Shown here: positions 18,052 to 26,173 of the stretch, one piece after another
Layout of the letters: each line of letters begins with the position of its first letter
Position numbering within the stretch: position 1 is the first letter of the stretch
Source of the DNA: Kitasatospora sp. CB01950
GTDB taxonomy: Bacteria > Actinomycetota > Actinomycetes > Streptomycetales > Streptomycetaceae
Length of the DNA: 64,000 nucleotides
Reading direction: 5' to 3'
NCBI RefSeq assembly: GCF_001905465.1
Contig: NZ_LISX01000016.1
Coordinates: forward strand, 81,891 to 145,890
The notes under the pieces: generated by a model
What the model saw: only the letters and a program-made list of their open reading frames with translations
Told to the model about the DNA's origin: nothing
The model's database searches: none
Translations under genes and position numbers: made by a program

Positions 18052-18273
18052 ATGGGCCTGATGGACAACCTCAAGGGCAAGGCCGAGGAACTCAAGGACA
18101 AGGCCAGCGAGCTGGCCGGAAAGCACGGCGACAAGATCGACAACATGGTGGACAAGGCCGGCGAGACCATCGACAAGGCCACCAAGCACAAGTACAGCGA
18201 AAAGATCGACAAGAGCACGTCGGCCGCCAAGCACGCCCGCGACGATTTCGCCGCGAAGCCGAAGGACGACTGA
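18052..18273 (+). CDS. MT0933-type antitoxin-like small protein
   Basis: A 73-residue, highly charged, almost wholly helical protein rich in Lys, Asp, Glu and Ala, with repeated lysine-acidic heptad-like spacing (KGKAEELKDKASEL, DNMVDKAGETIDKA). It resembles the MT0933-like antitoxin family and CsbD/stress-type small proteins. GAGGAA precedes the ATG. No toxin-sized partner lies next to it, so a stand-alone role is possible. It has its own 82-base upstream region between divergent miaA and itself. The family call is by composition and pattern only. Confidence 0.7.
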   Translation: MGLMDNLKGKAEELKDKASELAGKHGDKIDNMVDKAGETIDKATKHKYSEKIDKSTSAAKHARDDFAAKPKDD

Positions 18274-18287
18274 CCCCGTAGCGCCGC

Positions 18288-18322
18288 GGTGGCCTGCTGG
18301 CGCTCAGCGCCAGGAGGCCACC
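18288..18322. terminator. Hairpin terminator with a stop codon in its loop
   Basis: A 15-base-pair stem with one G-G mismatch (18288-18303 with 18307-18322, arms GGTGGCCT..CTGGCGC) and a three-base TCA loop. The loop is the stop codon (TGA) of the minus-strand gene at 18304-18996, so the hairpin overlaps the last codons of that gene. It also follows the antitoxin-like gene by 14 bases, making it a likely bidirectional terminator. Confidence 0.72.
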
Positions 18323-18996
18323 AGGTAGCCGACGCCGTACGGGGCGTCCTCGTACCGCAGCTCGCCGCGCATCGCGGTGCCCTCCGCCGCACCCGCCAGC
18401 ACCTGCCACGGGGCCCGGCCCTCCGCGAGCAGCTCCGCCGAGAGGTCCGCGTCCAGCGCGGCCAACGCCGCCGCGTCCGCGGCGGCCAGCGCCGCCGCCA
18501 CCGCGCGGTCGTGGCCCTCGGCCCGCTCGTCCAGATACCCCGGGGCCTTCACCGAACGCCGGGCACTGCCGTCGCCCATCACCAACAGGCCCACCCGGTC
18601 GGCGAGTTCGGCCAGCCCCCGACCCAGCCCCAGCAGCCGCTCGGCGGCCGTGTCCGCCCGCACCGCGACGGCGTGCGTCGGCACCTGGACGCCCGCCTCC
18701 TCCAGCAGCCACGCCCCCACCGTCAACGCCGGCGACAGCTCCGGGCCGTCCACCCCGCCCAGCGGCAGCTTCACCGCCTTCGGCACCCCGTACCGACGGA
18801 ACGACCCCGCCCCGCCCTCCGTCCACACCCCGGCCTTCTCGCCCGTCCCCACCACGACGACGAGATCCACGCCCCCGAGCTCCCGCACGGCCTCCAGGCA
18901 CGCCGCCCGCAACACCTCCGCCTCCCCCGCAGCCCCGGTCGCGACCTCGGGCACGAGCAACGGCGGACAGGGGCACACGGCGGCGGCAACAAGCAT
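18304..18996 (-). CDS. Class III extradiol dioxygenase-like protein
   Basis: A 230-residue protein starting MLVAAAVCPCPPLLVPEV, the pattern of the uncharacterised dioxygenase subunit-B-like proteins found between miaA and miaB in actinomycetes. Blocks such as VVVVGTGE, VGAWLLEEAG and LLVMGDGSARRS follow the LigB fold. Metal-ligand histidines of true LigB enzymes are not evident, so catalysis is doubtful. The ATG at 18996 is chosen because the upstream part of the frame runs through a repeat element. Function unknown. Confidence 0.75.
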   Translation of the reverse strand: MLVAAAVCPCPPLLVPEVATGAAGEAEVLRAACLEAVRELGGVDLVVVVGTGEKAGVWTEGGAGSFRRYGVPKAVKLPLGGVDGPELSPALTVGAWLLEEAGVQVPTHAVAVRADTAAERLLGLGRGLAELADRVGLLVMGDGSARRSVKAPGYLDERAEGHDRAVAAALAAADAAALAALDADLSAELLAEGRAPWQVLAGAAEGTAMRGELRYEDAPYGVGYLVASWR

Positions 18997-19045
18997 GTCG
19001 ATCACTCTACGGTGCAGGCGCGGGGACCTGCGAGGGTGCGAACCC

Positions 19046-19129
19046 GGGGGCGCGGGGAACTGCGCGAAGCGGAAGGCACCCCACCGCAAGAGCGCTACGC
19101 AGGACAATGACCTGCACGTGATCGCGACC
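19046..19129 (+). repeat. Intergenic repeat, copy A (84 bp)
   Basis: One of three copies of an element running from GGGGGCGCGGGGAACTG to GCACGTGATCGCGACC. By hand it differs from copy B at 8 of 84 positions and is close to copy C. It carries the same short frame as the others (GRGELREAEG, then PPQ and AGQ-stop), but here no gene reads into it in that frame. It lies between the dioxygenase-like gene and miaB. Confidence 0.85.
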
Positions 19130-19152
19130 TTACGGACGTGACCTGCGCTTGT

Positions 19153-19204
19153 CGCGCAGTTCTCCCCCAGCCCTGGCGGGCCGGGAGGTACCCCCACGCG
19201 CCCC
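19153..19204 (-). repeat. Partial inverted repeat copy interrupted by a hairpin
   Basis: The plus strand reads CGCGCAGTTC, then 34 other bases (19163-19196), then CGCGCCCC. Without that insert it would be the reverse complement of the GGGGCGCGGGGAACTGCGCG head shared with copies A and C. The inserted part can fold (CCCCCAGCCC pairing imperfectly with GGGCCGGG..GGTACCCCC), like hairpins common in Streptomyces intergenic DNA. Together with copy A, 23 bases away, it forms an opposed pair just downstream of miaB, where it could act as a terminator. Confidence 0.6.
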
Positions 19205-19227
19205 TGTTCTCGCGCCCGCCAGCGCTC

Positions 19228-20706
19228 TCAGCCGCAGCCCCCCGGCGCCGCAGGCAGGGGCGCCGGGACGCCGACCGACGGGAGGCCGAGCATGACGCCG
19301 GCCGGCTTCGCGGGCGCAGCCTGTCGCTTCTCCCACGCGTCGCCCGCGCGGGTGCGGCGCACGCCGAGGACGGGGCCCTCCGCGAGGAGGTGGTGCGGGG
19401 CGGCGTAGGTGATCTCGACGGTCACCATGTCGCCGGGCCGCACGCCCCCCTCGGGCCGGGTGAAGTGGACCAGCCGGTTGTCGGGCGCACGCCCGGAGAG
19501 GCGGTCCGTCCGGTCGTCCTTCTTGCCTTCGCCCTCGGCGACGAGGATCTCCAGCTTGCGGCCGACCTGCTTCTTGTTCTCCTCCCAGGAGATCCCCTCC
19601 TGGAGGGCGATCAGCCGGTCGTAGCGCTCCTGCACCACGGCCTTGGGGATCTGGTTCTCCATCTCGGCGGCGGGCGTCCCGGGCCGCTTGGAGTACTGGA
19701 AGGTGAAGGCGTTGGCGAACCGGGCCTCGCGGACGACGTGCAGGGTCTGCTCGAAGTCCTCGTCGGTCTCGCCGGGGAAGCCGACGATGATGTCGGTGGA
19801 GATCGCGGCGTCGGGCATCGCGGCGCGGACCTTCTCGATGATGCCGAGGAAGCGTTCCTGCCGGTAGGAGCGTCGCATCGCGCGCAGCACGGTGTCGGAG
19901 CCGGACTGCAGCGGCATGTGCAGCTGGTGCATCACGTTCGGCGTCCCGGCCATCGCCGCGATCACGTCGTCGGTGAAGTCCTTCGGGTGCGGCGAGGTGA
20001 AGCGGACCCGCTCCAGCCCCTCGATCTCCCCGCAGGCACGCAGCAGCTTGGAGAACGCCTGCCGGTCGCCGAGGTCCGAGCCGTAGGCGTTGACGTTCTG
20101 GCCGAGCAGGGTGACCTCGACGACGCCCTCGGCGACCAGTGCTTCGACCTCGGCGAGGATGTCGCCGGGGCGGCGGTCCTCCTCCTTGCCGCGCAGGGCG
20201 GGGACGATGCAGAAGGTGCAGGTGTTGTTGCAGCCGACCGAGATGGCGACCCAGGCGGCGTACGCGGACTCGCGCCGGGTGGGCAGGGTGGAGGGGAAGG
20301 TCTCCAGCGAGTCCAGGATCTCGACCTGCGCGGAGCGTTCGATCGCGGCGCGCTCCAGCAGGGCGGGCAGGTGGCCGATGTTGTGGGTGCCGAAGACCAC
20401 GTCGACCCAGGGGGCCTTGCGGACGATGGTCTCGCGGTCCTTCTGGGCGAGGCACCCGCCGACGGCGATCTGCATGCCGCTGTTGGCCTGCTTGGCGGGG
20501 GCGAGCCGGCCGAGGTTGCCGTACAGCTTGTTGTCGGCGTTCTCGCGGACCGCGCAGGTGTTGAAGACCACCAGGTCGGGGTCGCCGTCGCCGGCGGCCT
20601 TGGTGTAGCCGGCCTCCTCCAGCAGCCCGGACAGGCGCTCGGAGTCGTGGACGTTCATCTGGCAGCCGTACGTGACGACTTTGTAAGTTCGCAAGCTCTC
20701 CTCCAT
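19228..20706 (-). CDS. miaB: tRNA-2-methylthio-N6-dimethylallyladenosine synthase
   Basis: A radical-SAM methylthiotransferase acting on A37 after MiaA, 492 residues. The N-terminal UPF0004 cluster cysteines are in TYGCQMN, VVFNTCAVR and VGGCLAQ; the radical-SAM cysteines are in GCNNTCTFCIVP. A C-terminal TRAM domain ends in RPGDMVTVEITYAAPHH. Start ATG at 20706 (a GTG two codons earlier is possible). The C-terminal tail, about 40 residues rich in Ala, Pro and Gly, is not conserved. Confidence 0.95.
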   Translation of the reverse strand: MEESLRTYKVVTYGCQMNVHDSERLSGLLEEAGYTKAAGDGDPDLVVFNTCAVRENADNKLYGNLGRLAPAKQANSGMQIAVGGCLAQKDRETIVRKAPWVDVVFGTHNIGHLPALLERAAIERSAQVEILDSLETFPSTLPTRRESAYAAWVAISVGCNNTCTFCIVPALRGKEEDRRPGDILAEVEALVAEGVVEVTLLGQNVNAYGSDLGDRQAFSKLLRACGEIEGLERVRFTSPHPKDFTDDVIAAMAGTPNVMHQLHMPLQSGSDTVLRAMRRSYRQERFLGIIEKVRAAMPDAAISTDIIVGFPGETDEDFEQTLHVVREARFANAFTFQYSKRPGTPAAEMENQIPKAVVQERYDRLIALQEGISWEENKKQVGRKLEILVAEGEGKKDDRTDRLSGRAPDNRLVHFTRPEGGVRPGDMVTVEITYAAPHHLLAEGPVLGVRRTRAGDAWEKRQAAPAKPAGVMLGLPSVGVPAPLPAAPGGCG

Positions 20707-20778
20707 ACCCACAGAGCAAGGGTACGGGCACCTGCCGGGGCCTCCCGCCGGGCGGTCGGGGCTGGCAGTATCCCTGCC

Positions 20779-21804
20779 ATGGCTGCTTCGACCCGTCCGC
20801 CCCGTGCCGGTGCCGCGCTGCGTTCCGCGGCGCGCAGTCCGCTGGTGCGGGTGGCGGCCGTGCTGCTGCTGGTGGTGGGGGGTGTGGGCGGCTGGTGGGT
20901 GTCGTCGGCGCGGGCCGGGTCTGGGCTGCACGGGGAGGCGGCGTTCGCGACGGGTGTGCAGCGCGGGGTGTACGACCGGTACGGGGTGCTGCTGAAGGAG
21001 TCGATGCGTTCGGCGATGCCCGGGGTGAAGGTCCGGCTGGACAACTCCCAGGGTTCGTTGGACAACCTGGAGCGGGTGCTGTCGGGCCAGGACGACTTCG
21101 CGATCGCCACGGCGGACTCGGTGGCGAGTTTCACGAATCCGCAGAAGTCGCAGCTGCGGGCGATCGCCCGGCTGTACGACGACTACATGCAGCTGGTGGT
21201 GCCGGCGGACTCGCCGGTGCACAAGGTGTCGGACCTGCGCGGGCTGCGGGTCGGGGTCGGCCAGCAGATGTCGGGCGTGAACCTGGTGGCCCGGCGGCTG
21301 CTGGAGGCGGCGGGGCTGGACCCGGACCAGGACGTGCGCTCGTCGATGCTGGGCGTGGGCGACGCGGCGGACCGGTTGCGCGACAAGGACCTGGACGCGT
21401 TCTTCTGGTCGGGCGGTCTGCCGACGGCGGCGCTGACCGACCTGTCGGAGCACACCCCGATCCGGATCGTGCCGATGGGTGAACTGTCGGACCCGCTGCA
21501 CCAGTTGGAGGGCTACGGGATGGACGCCTACCGGGCGGCGACCATTCCGGCGGACGCCTATCCGCTGGTGGAGCCGCAGCGCACGCCGGTGTCGACGGTG
21601 GCGGTGCCGAACCTGCTGGTGACCCGGGCGGACGTGGACCCGGCGCTGGTGGAGGCGGTGACCCGGGTGGTGATCGACAGCCGCGACCGGATCGGCGGCC
21701 AGGTGCACGCGGCGCAGCTGGTGGACCTGCGCAGCGCGGTGTACACCGATCCGCTGCCGCTGCACGACGGCGCGAAGCGCTACTACCAGTCGGTGAAGCC
21801 CTGA
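20779..21804 (+). CDS. TAXI-family solute-binding protein, membrane-anchored
   Basis: A 341-residue protein with one N-terminal transmembrane segment (residues 22-45, ending WWVSSARA) and a periplasmic-binding-protein domain of the TAXI (TRAP-associated extracytoplasmic immunogenic) type: GVYDRYGVLLKE, DFAIATADS, LRGLRVGVGQQMSG, DAFFWSGGLPT. TAXI proteins normally feed TRAP transporters, but no TRAP membrane subunit is in the window. It is convergent with a histidine kinase gene, the stops 4 bases apart, which suggests a link to signalling rather than transport; that is inference. Confidence 0.85.
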   Translation: MAASTRPPRAGAALRSAARSPLVRVAAVLLLVVGGVGGWWVSSARAGSGLHGEAAFATGVQRGVYDRYGVLLKESMRSAMPGVKVRLDNSQGSLDNLERVLSGQDDFAIATADSVASFTNPQKSQLRAIARLYDDYMQLVVPADSPVHKVSDLRGLRVGVGQQMSGVNLVARRLLEAAGLDPDQDVRSSMLGVGDAADRLRDKDLDAFFWSGGLPTAALTDLSEHTPIRIVPMGELSDPLHQLEGYGMDAYRAATIPADAYPLVEPQRTPVSTVAVPNLLVTRADVDPALVEAVTRVVIDSRDRIGGQVHAAQLVDLRSAVYTDPLPLHDGAKRYYQSVKP

Positions 21805-21808
21805 CGGG

Positions 21809-23239
21809 TCAACTCCACTGACGCCGCGGCACGGTGAGCAGCACGCAGAGCCCGTTGGGTTCGGCGGGCGCGAAGCCGAGGCTGCCGCCGCCGGCCAGCA
21901 GCAGGGTGCGGGCGATGGAGAGGCCGAGGCCGGAGCCGTCGACGTTCTGGTGCCGGGAGGAGCGCCAGAACCGGTCGCCGACGCGGGCGAGTTCCTCCTC
22001 GGTGAGGCCGGGTCCGGCGTCGGTGACGGTGGCGGTGACCTCGTCCTTGGTGATGGTGAGGCCGACCCGGACGTCGCTGCCGGCCGGGGAGAACTTGAGG
22101 GCGTTGTCGAGGACGGCGTCGAGGGCGCTGCCGAAGCCGATCGGGTCGGCCCAGGCGTGCGCCATCGGCGGTCCCTGCCACTGGAGTCGGACCTGTCGCC
22201 GGTCGGCGAGCGGCCGCCAGGCGTCGGCGCGGGTGCGGACCAGTTCGGCGAGGTCGACGGGTTCGGGTTCGGGCCGGGAGCCTTCGGCGGTGGCGAGTCC
22301 GAGCAGGTCGTCGAGGACGCGGGCGAGCCGGGCGCCCTCCTCGCGGACGGCGGCGATCTCCTCCTCGCGGCCCTCGGGGAGTTCCAGGCCGATCAGTTCG
22401 ACCCGCAGCAGCAGCGCGGCCAGCGGGTTGCGCAGTTGGTGGGAGGCGTCGGCGACGAAGGCCCGCTGCTGGTCGATGGCGAGCACCACGTGGTCGGCCA
22501 TGTCGTTGAACGAGCGGGCCAGGCGGCGCAGTTCGGGCGGCCCGCCGCTGGGGGCGACCCGGGCGCCGAGCCGGCCGGTGGCGATGTCGTGGGTGGCCCG
22601 GTCGAGGGTGCGGACGGGGCGCAGCACCCAGCCGGTGAGGCGGACGGCCAGCAGGATGGCGACCATCATGGCGAGCGCCTCGCCGCCGGCCAGCACCAGC
22701 CAGCGGTGCAGGATCCGGGCGCGCAGCGGGCCGGTGGGCGATTCGGTGAGGACGACGGCGACCACGTCGCCGTCCCGGACCACGGGCAGGGCGACGGTGA
22801 GGGTGCGGTCGGAGGTCCAGGGCCACACCTGGGGCGGGTTGTGGCTGCGGCGGCCGGCCAGCGCCTCCCGGTAGGCCTGGCCGCCGGGTCCGTCGGCGGG
22901 GGCGCGCCAGCCGTCGGGGGCGACGGCGACGGCGCTGCCGTCGCGTTCGAAGACGCCGATCCGGGCGCCGTACAGCTCGTGGTAGCGGGCGGCCTCGCTG
23001 GTCAGGGCGTGCAGGCGGCCGCCGTCGCCGGGGCCGGGTTCGGGTTCGCCCTTGACGGCGGTGGTGCTGGCGCGGCCCTGGGTGGGGAGGTCCTGGGCGA
23101 AGCGGGCGGCGTCGTCGATCCGGTCGACGACGACCTCGGACTGCTCGGACGAGGCGATCAGGTAGGCCAGCGGCGCCCCGAGGGCGGCGAGGACGCAGGC
23201 CATCAGGGCGATCAGGATGCCGAGCAGGCGGTTGCGCAC
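21809..23239 (-). CDS. Sensor histidine kinase
   Basis: 476 residues, acting at the membrane. Two transmembrane helices (about 5-28 and 185-207) flank an extracytoplasmic sensing domain. HAMP follows, then the phospho-acceptor motif VADASHQLRNPL (His within the H-box) and the ATPase boxes (LDNALKFSPAG, DAGPGL, GSGLGLSIA). GTG start 6 bases after the response-regulator stop; the two form one operon. It occupies the position of the Streptomyces SCO5784 kinase. The signal is unknown; the TAXI protein encoded convergently is a candidate partner. Confidence 0.92.
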   Translation of the reverse strand: MRNRLLGILIALMACVLAALGAPLAYLIASSEQSEVVVDRIDDAARFAQDLPTQGRASTTAVKGEPEPGPGDGGRLHALTSEAARYHELYGARIGVFERDGSAVAVAPDGWRAPADGPGGQAYREALAGRRSHNPPQVWPWTSDRTLTVALPVVRDGDVVAVVLTESPTGPLRARILHRWLVLAGGEALAMMVAILLAVRLTGWVLRPVRTLDRATHDIATGRLGARVAPSGGPPELRRLARSFNDMADHVVLAIDQQRAFVADASHQLRNPLAALLLRVELIGLELPEGREEEIAAVREEGARLARVLDDLLGLATAEGSRPEPEPVDLAELVRTRADAWRPLADRRQVRLQWQGPPMAHAWADPIGFGSALDAVLDNALKFSPAGSDVRVGLTITKDEVTATVTDAGPGLTEEELARVGDRFWRSSRHQNVDGSGLGLSIARTLLLAGGGSLGFAPAEPNGLCVLLTVPRRQWS

Positions 23240-23245
23240 GGGACG

Positions 23246-23977
23246 TCAGCGCTCCGCGGCGTCGTCGGCGGGCGGGCTGTCGGGGCTGTCGGAGGTGAGC
23301 CGGTAGCCGACGCCGCGGACGGCCTCGACCAGGCCGGGCAGGCCGAGCTTGGTGCGCAGCGAACCGATGTGGACTTCCAGGGTGCGGCCGTTGCCCTCCC
23401 AGCCGGAGCGCCAGACCTCGCTGAAGATCTGTTCGCGGCGGTAGACCACGCCGGGGCTCTGGGCGAGCAGCGCCAGCAGGTCGAACTCCTTGCGGGTGAG
23501 TGGCACGTCGCGCCCGTTGACGCTGACCCGGCGGCGTTCGCGGTCGATCTCGACGCCGCGGGAGGCCAGCGGGCCGTCCGGCTCGGGGCCGCTGTCCTCG
23601 GCGCTCCTGGGGGTGCCGCGGCGGGCCACCGCGTGGATGCGGGCGAGCAGTTCGCCCATGTCGTACGGCTTGACGACGTAGTCGTCGGCGCCGAGGTTGA
23701 GGCCGTGGATCCGGGAGCGGATGTCGGCGCGGGCGGTCACCATGATGACCGGGACGGCGCTGCCGGCCCGGATCCGGCTGCACACCTCGAAGCCGTCGCG
23801 GTCGGGCAGTCCGAGGTCGAGCAGCACCACCCGGTAGGGCTCGCTGCCGTCCGGGACGAGCGCGTCCAGGGCCTCGTGTCCGCTGCGGGCGTGTCGGACC
23901 TGGAAGCCGTGTCGGCCCAGCACCGCGACCAGGGCGGCGGCCACGCGGTCGTCGTCCTCGACCAGGAGCAGGCGCAT
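23246..23977 (-). CDS. OmpR-family response regulator
   Basis: 243 residues with a REC domain (acidic pocket EDDD, phospho-Asp in LLDLGLPD, conserved Lys in VVKPYD) and a C-terminal winged helix (LTRKEFDLLALLA, RTLEVHIGSLRTKLG, VRGVGYRL). ATG after AGGAAGGAG. It is first in the operon with the kinase. The 381-base region upstream is shared with the divergent gluA promoter. Confidence 0.94.
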   Translation of the reverse strand: MRLLLVEDDDRVAAALVAVLGRHGFQVRHARSGHEALDALVPDGSEPYRVVLLDLGLPDRDGFEVCSRIRAGSAVPVIMVTARADIRSRIHGLNLGADDYVVKPYDMGELLARIHAVARRGTPRSAEDSGPEPDGPLASRGVEIDRERRRVSVNGRDVPLTRKEFDLLALLAQSPGVVYRREQIFSEVWRSGWEGNGRTLEVHIGSLRTKLGLPGLVEAVRGVGYRLTSDSPDSPPADDAAER

Positions 23978-24196
23978 CGGGCTCCTTCCTGTGCGTTCGT
24001 CGGTATGCGTGCGGGCCGGTGGCGCGGTCGCCGTCGGCATGGCGCGGTCCCACTCGGAACCGGGCCATCCTGGCATCCACTCCCATCCGACGTCACCAGG
24101 TCAACCGCATCGGCCGGTCCGTTACCGCTCCGGTATTCGCGGTGCTCGACTACCCGGCGTCACCGAACCGTGATGCTCAAGTTCAGCTCAGATCGG

Positions 24197-24226
24197 CTGA
24201 CGGGACGTCGTGTACCTGCCTAAAGT
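24197..24226 (+). promoter_or_regulatory. Candidate promoter of gluABCD
   Basis: CTGACG at 24197-24202 and TAAAGT at 24221-24226 are separated by 18 bases and resemble a housekeeping sigma (HrdB) promoter. It lies about 130 bases upstream of gluA. The rest of the 23978-24358 gap holds the hairpin described next and no further gene. Confidence 0.35.
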
Positions 24227-24236
24227 CGCCCCGTTC

Positions 24237-24269
24237 GGGGGTCCCGGAGCTCCGCCGGCTCCGGCCCCC
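24237..24269 (+). promoter_or_regulatory. Leader hairpin upstream of gluA
   Basis: GGGGG-TC-CCGGAGC (24237-24250) pairs with GCTCCGG-CCCCC (24258-24269) across a 7-base loop, giving a 12-pair stem with a two-base bulge. It is downstream of the candidate promoter and about 90 bases before the gluA start, so it would be in the 5' leader. Two GGACATCGAA direct repeats follow at 24270-24289. A role in attenuation or mRNA stability is only a possibility. Confidence 0.4.
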
Positions 24270-24358
24270 GGACATCGAAGGACATCGAACGGACCATCAC
24301 CGGCTCTGCGGACCACGCGAGTTGGCCCCGGGTTCGGAGGACGAGGGAGCGGACGGCG

Positions 24359-25126
24359 ATGACCGAGAACAGTGCCGAGCTGCGCGATGCCGCGCCGCTG
24401 GTGGCCCTTCGCGGGGTGAACAAGCACTACGGCGCCCTGCACGTGCTGCAGGACATCGACCTGGAGATAGCCCAGGGCGAGGTCGTCGTACTGATCGGCC
24501 CGTCCGGCTCCGGCAAGTCGACGCTGTGCCGCACCATCAACCGGCTGGAGACCATCGACTCCGGCTCGATCGAGGTGGACGGCAAGCCGCTGCCCGCCGA
24601 GGGCCGCGAACTGGCCAAGCTGCGTGCCCAGGTGGGCATGGTGTTCCAGTCGTTCAACCTGTTCTCGCACAAGACCGTGCTGGAGAACGTGGTGCTCGCC
24701 CAGGTGAAGGTGGGCAAGGTCGCCAAGGCGGAGGCCGAGTCGACGGCCCGCGAGCTGCTGGAGCGGGTGGGCGTCGGCGCCCAGGCCGACAAGTACCCCT
24801 CGCAGCTGTCCGGCGGCCAGCAGCAGCGCGTGGCGATCGCCCGTGCGCTGGCGATGAACCCGAAGGTGATGCTCTTCGACGAGCCGACCTCCGCCCTCGA
24901 CCCGGAGATGGTCAACGAGGTGCTGGAGGTGATGCGTTCGCTCGCCGCGCGGGGCATGACCATGGTCGTGGTCACCCACGAGATGGGCTTCGCCCGCTCC
25001 GCGGCCAACCGTGTGCTGTTCATGGCGGACGGCCGGATCGTCGAGGAGAACACCCCCGACGCCTTCTTCACCGCGCCGCGCACCGACCGTGCCAAGGACT
25101 TCCTGTCCAAGATCCTGCAGCACTGA
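24359..25126 (+). CDS. gluA: Glutamate/polar amino acid ABC transporter ATP-binding protein
   Basis: 255 residues, cytoplasmic energy subunit of a PAAT-family importer. Walker A GPSGSGKST, Q-loop MVFQSFNLFSHKT, signature LSGGQQQR, Walker B VMLFDEPTSALD, switch His in VTHEMGF. First gene of a four-gene operon in the gluABCD order known from Corynebacterium and Streptomyces; the substrate (glutamate) is assigned from that order and could be another polar amino acid. Confidence 0.92.
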   Translation: MTENSAELRDAAPLVALRGVNKHYGALHVLQDIDLEIAQGEVVVLIGPSGSGKSTLCRTINRLETIDSGSIEVDGKPLPAEGRELAKLRAQVGMVFQSFNLFSHKTVLENVVLAQVKVGKVAKAEAESTARELLERVGVGAQADKYPSQLSGGQQQRVAIARALAMNPKVMLFDEPTSALDPEMVNEVLEVMRSLAARGMTMVVVTHEMGFARSAANRVLFMADGRIVEENTPDAFFTAPRTDRAKDFLSKILQH

Positions 25127-25211
25127 CTCCCGCTGTCGATCAAGCGTCAGTAGCGTCAATTCGCAGTGGCCCGGACCCCGCCGTGGCCCCTATCGAGGAG
25201 AAGAACGACCG

Positions 25212-26132
25212 ATGAAGGCCCGTCGTACCGTTGCCGCCGCCCTGTCCGTGCTCGCCCTGACGGCGGTCGCCGCCTGTGGCAAGGACGGCTCCCCGAGCGA
25301 CACCCCCACCGCCGCCGGCGGCTCGGCCGCCCCGCAGCTGCCGACCTACACCGTCAAGACCGACGCGAAGCTGGACGGCTCCCCGGTGTGGACCGAGGCC
25401 AAGAAGCGCGGCAAGCTGAAGATCGGCGCCAAGGCCGACCAGCCGTTCCTCGGCTTCGAGGACGTGCAGACCGGCAAGCGCAGCGGCTTCGACATCGAGA
25501 TCGCCAAGATGGTCGCCGCCGACCTGGGCTTCTCGGCCGACCAGATCGAGTGGCAGACCGTCACCTCCACCAACCGTGAGACCTCCATCACCGGTGGCCA
25601 GGTCGACTACTACGTCGGCACCTACTCGATCACCCCGGCCCGCAAGGACAAGGGCGTCGCGTTCGGCGGCCCGTACTACATCGCCGGCCAGTCGCTGCTG
25701 GTGAACAAGGACAACACCGACATCACCGGCCCCGAGACCGTCAAGGACAAGTCGGTCTGCACCGCCACCGGCTCGACCTCGATCGCCAACATCCAGAAGT
25801 ACGGCGCCAAGGTCACCCAGTTCGACAACTACTCGCTCTGCGTGGAGAAGCTGCTGACCAAGGAGGTCGACGCGGTCACCACCGACGACTCGATCCTCAA
25901 GGGCTACGCCGCGAAGAACCAGGGCAAGCTCAAGGTCGTCGGCAGCCCCTTCTCCGAGGAGCGCTACGGCGTCGGCCTGAACAAGACCGACGCGGCGCTG
26001 CAGAAGGCGATCAACGACGCCCTGAAGGCGCACGAGGACAACGGCGACTGGAAGAAGGCGTACGACGCCACCCTGGGCCTGTCCGGCTCCGCCGCGCCGA
26101 GCATCCCGGCCCTGGACCCGATCGCCGGCTGA
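25212..26132 (+). CDS. gluB: Glutamate ABC transporter substrate-binding lipoprotein
   Basis: 306 residues with signal peptide and lipobox-like AVAAC (Cys near residue 22), then a family-3 solute-binding domain (GFDIEIAKMVAADLGF, ETSITGGQVDYYVGTYSITP, DKSVCTATGSTS). Start ATG after GAGGAG. It captures the amino acid outside the membrane and delivers it to GluC/GluD. Second gene of the operon, 85 bases after gluA. Confidence 0.93.
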   Translation: MKARRTVAAALSVLALTAVAACGKDGSPSDTPTAAGGSAAPQLPTYTVKTDAKLDGSPVWTEAKKRGKLKIGAKADQPFLGFEDVQTGKRSGFDIEIAKMVAADLGFSADQIEWQTVTSTNRETSITGGQVDYYVGTYSITPARKDKGVAFGGPYYIAGQSLLVNKDNTDITGPETVKDKSVCTATGSTSIANIQKYGAKVTQFDNYSLCVEKLLTKEVDAVTTDDSILKGYAAKNQGKLKVVGSPFSEERYGVGLNKTDAALQKAINDALKAHEDNGDWKKAYDATLGLSGSAAPSIPALDPIAG

Positions 26133-26173
26133 CGTCCGGTCAGACCCACTACTGAGAAAGGAGGGCCGCCGGC

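Noticed and set aside
18289..19110. A plus-strand gene ending in repeat copy A, parallel to the two genes that end in copies B and C
   Set aside because: The frame is antisense to the dioxygenase-like gene, has shadow composition, and no ribosome binding site was found.
18996..19197. A longer start for the dioxygenase-like protein
   Set aside because: The added N-terminus would be translated through repeat copy A; the conserved family start is MLVAAAVCPCPP.
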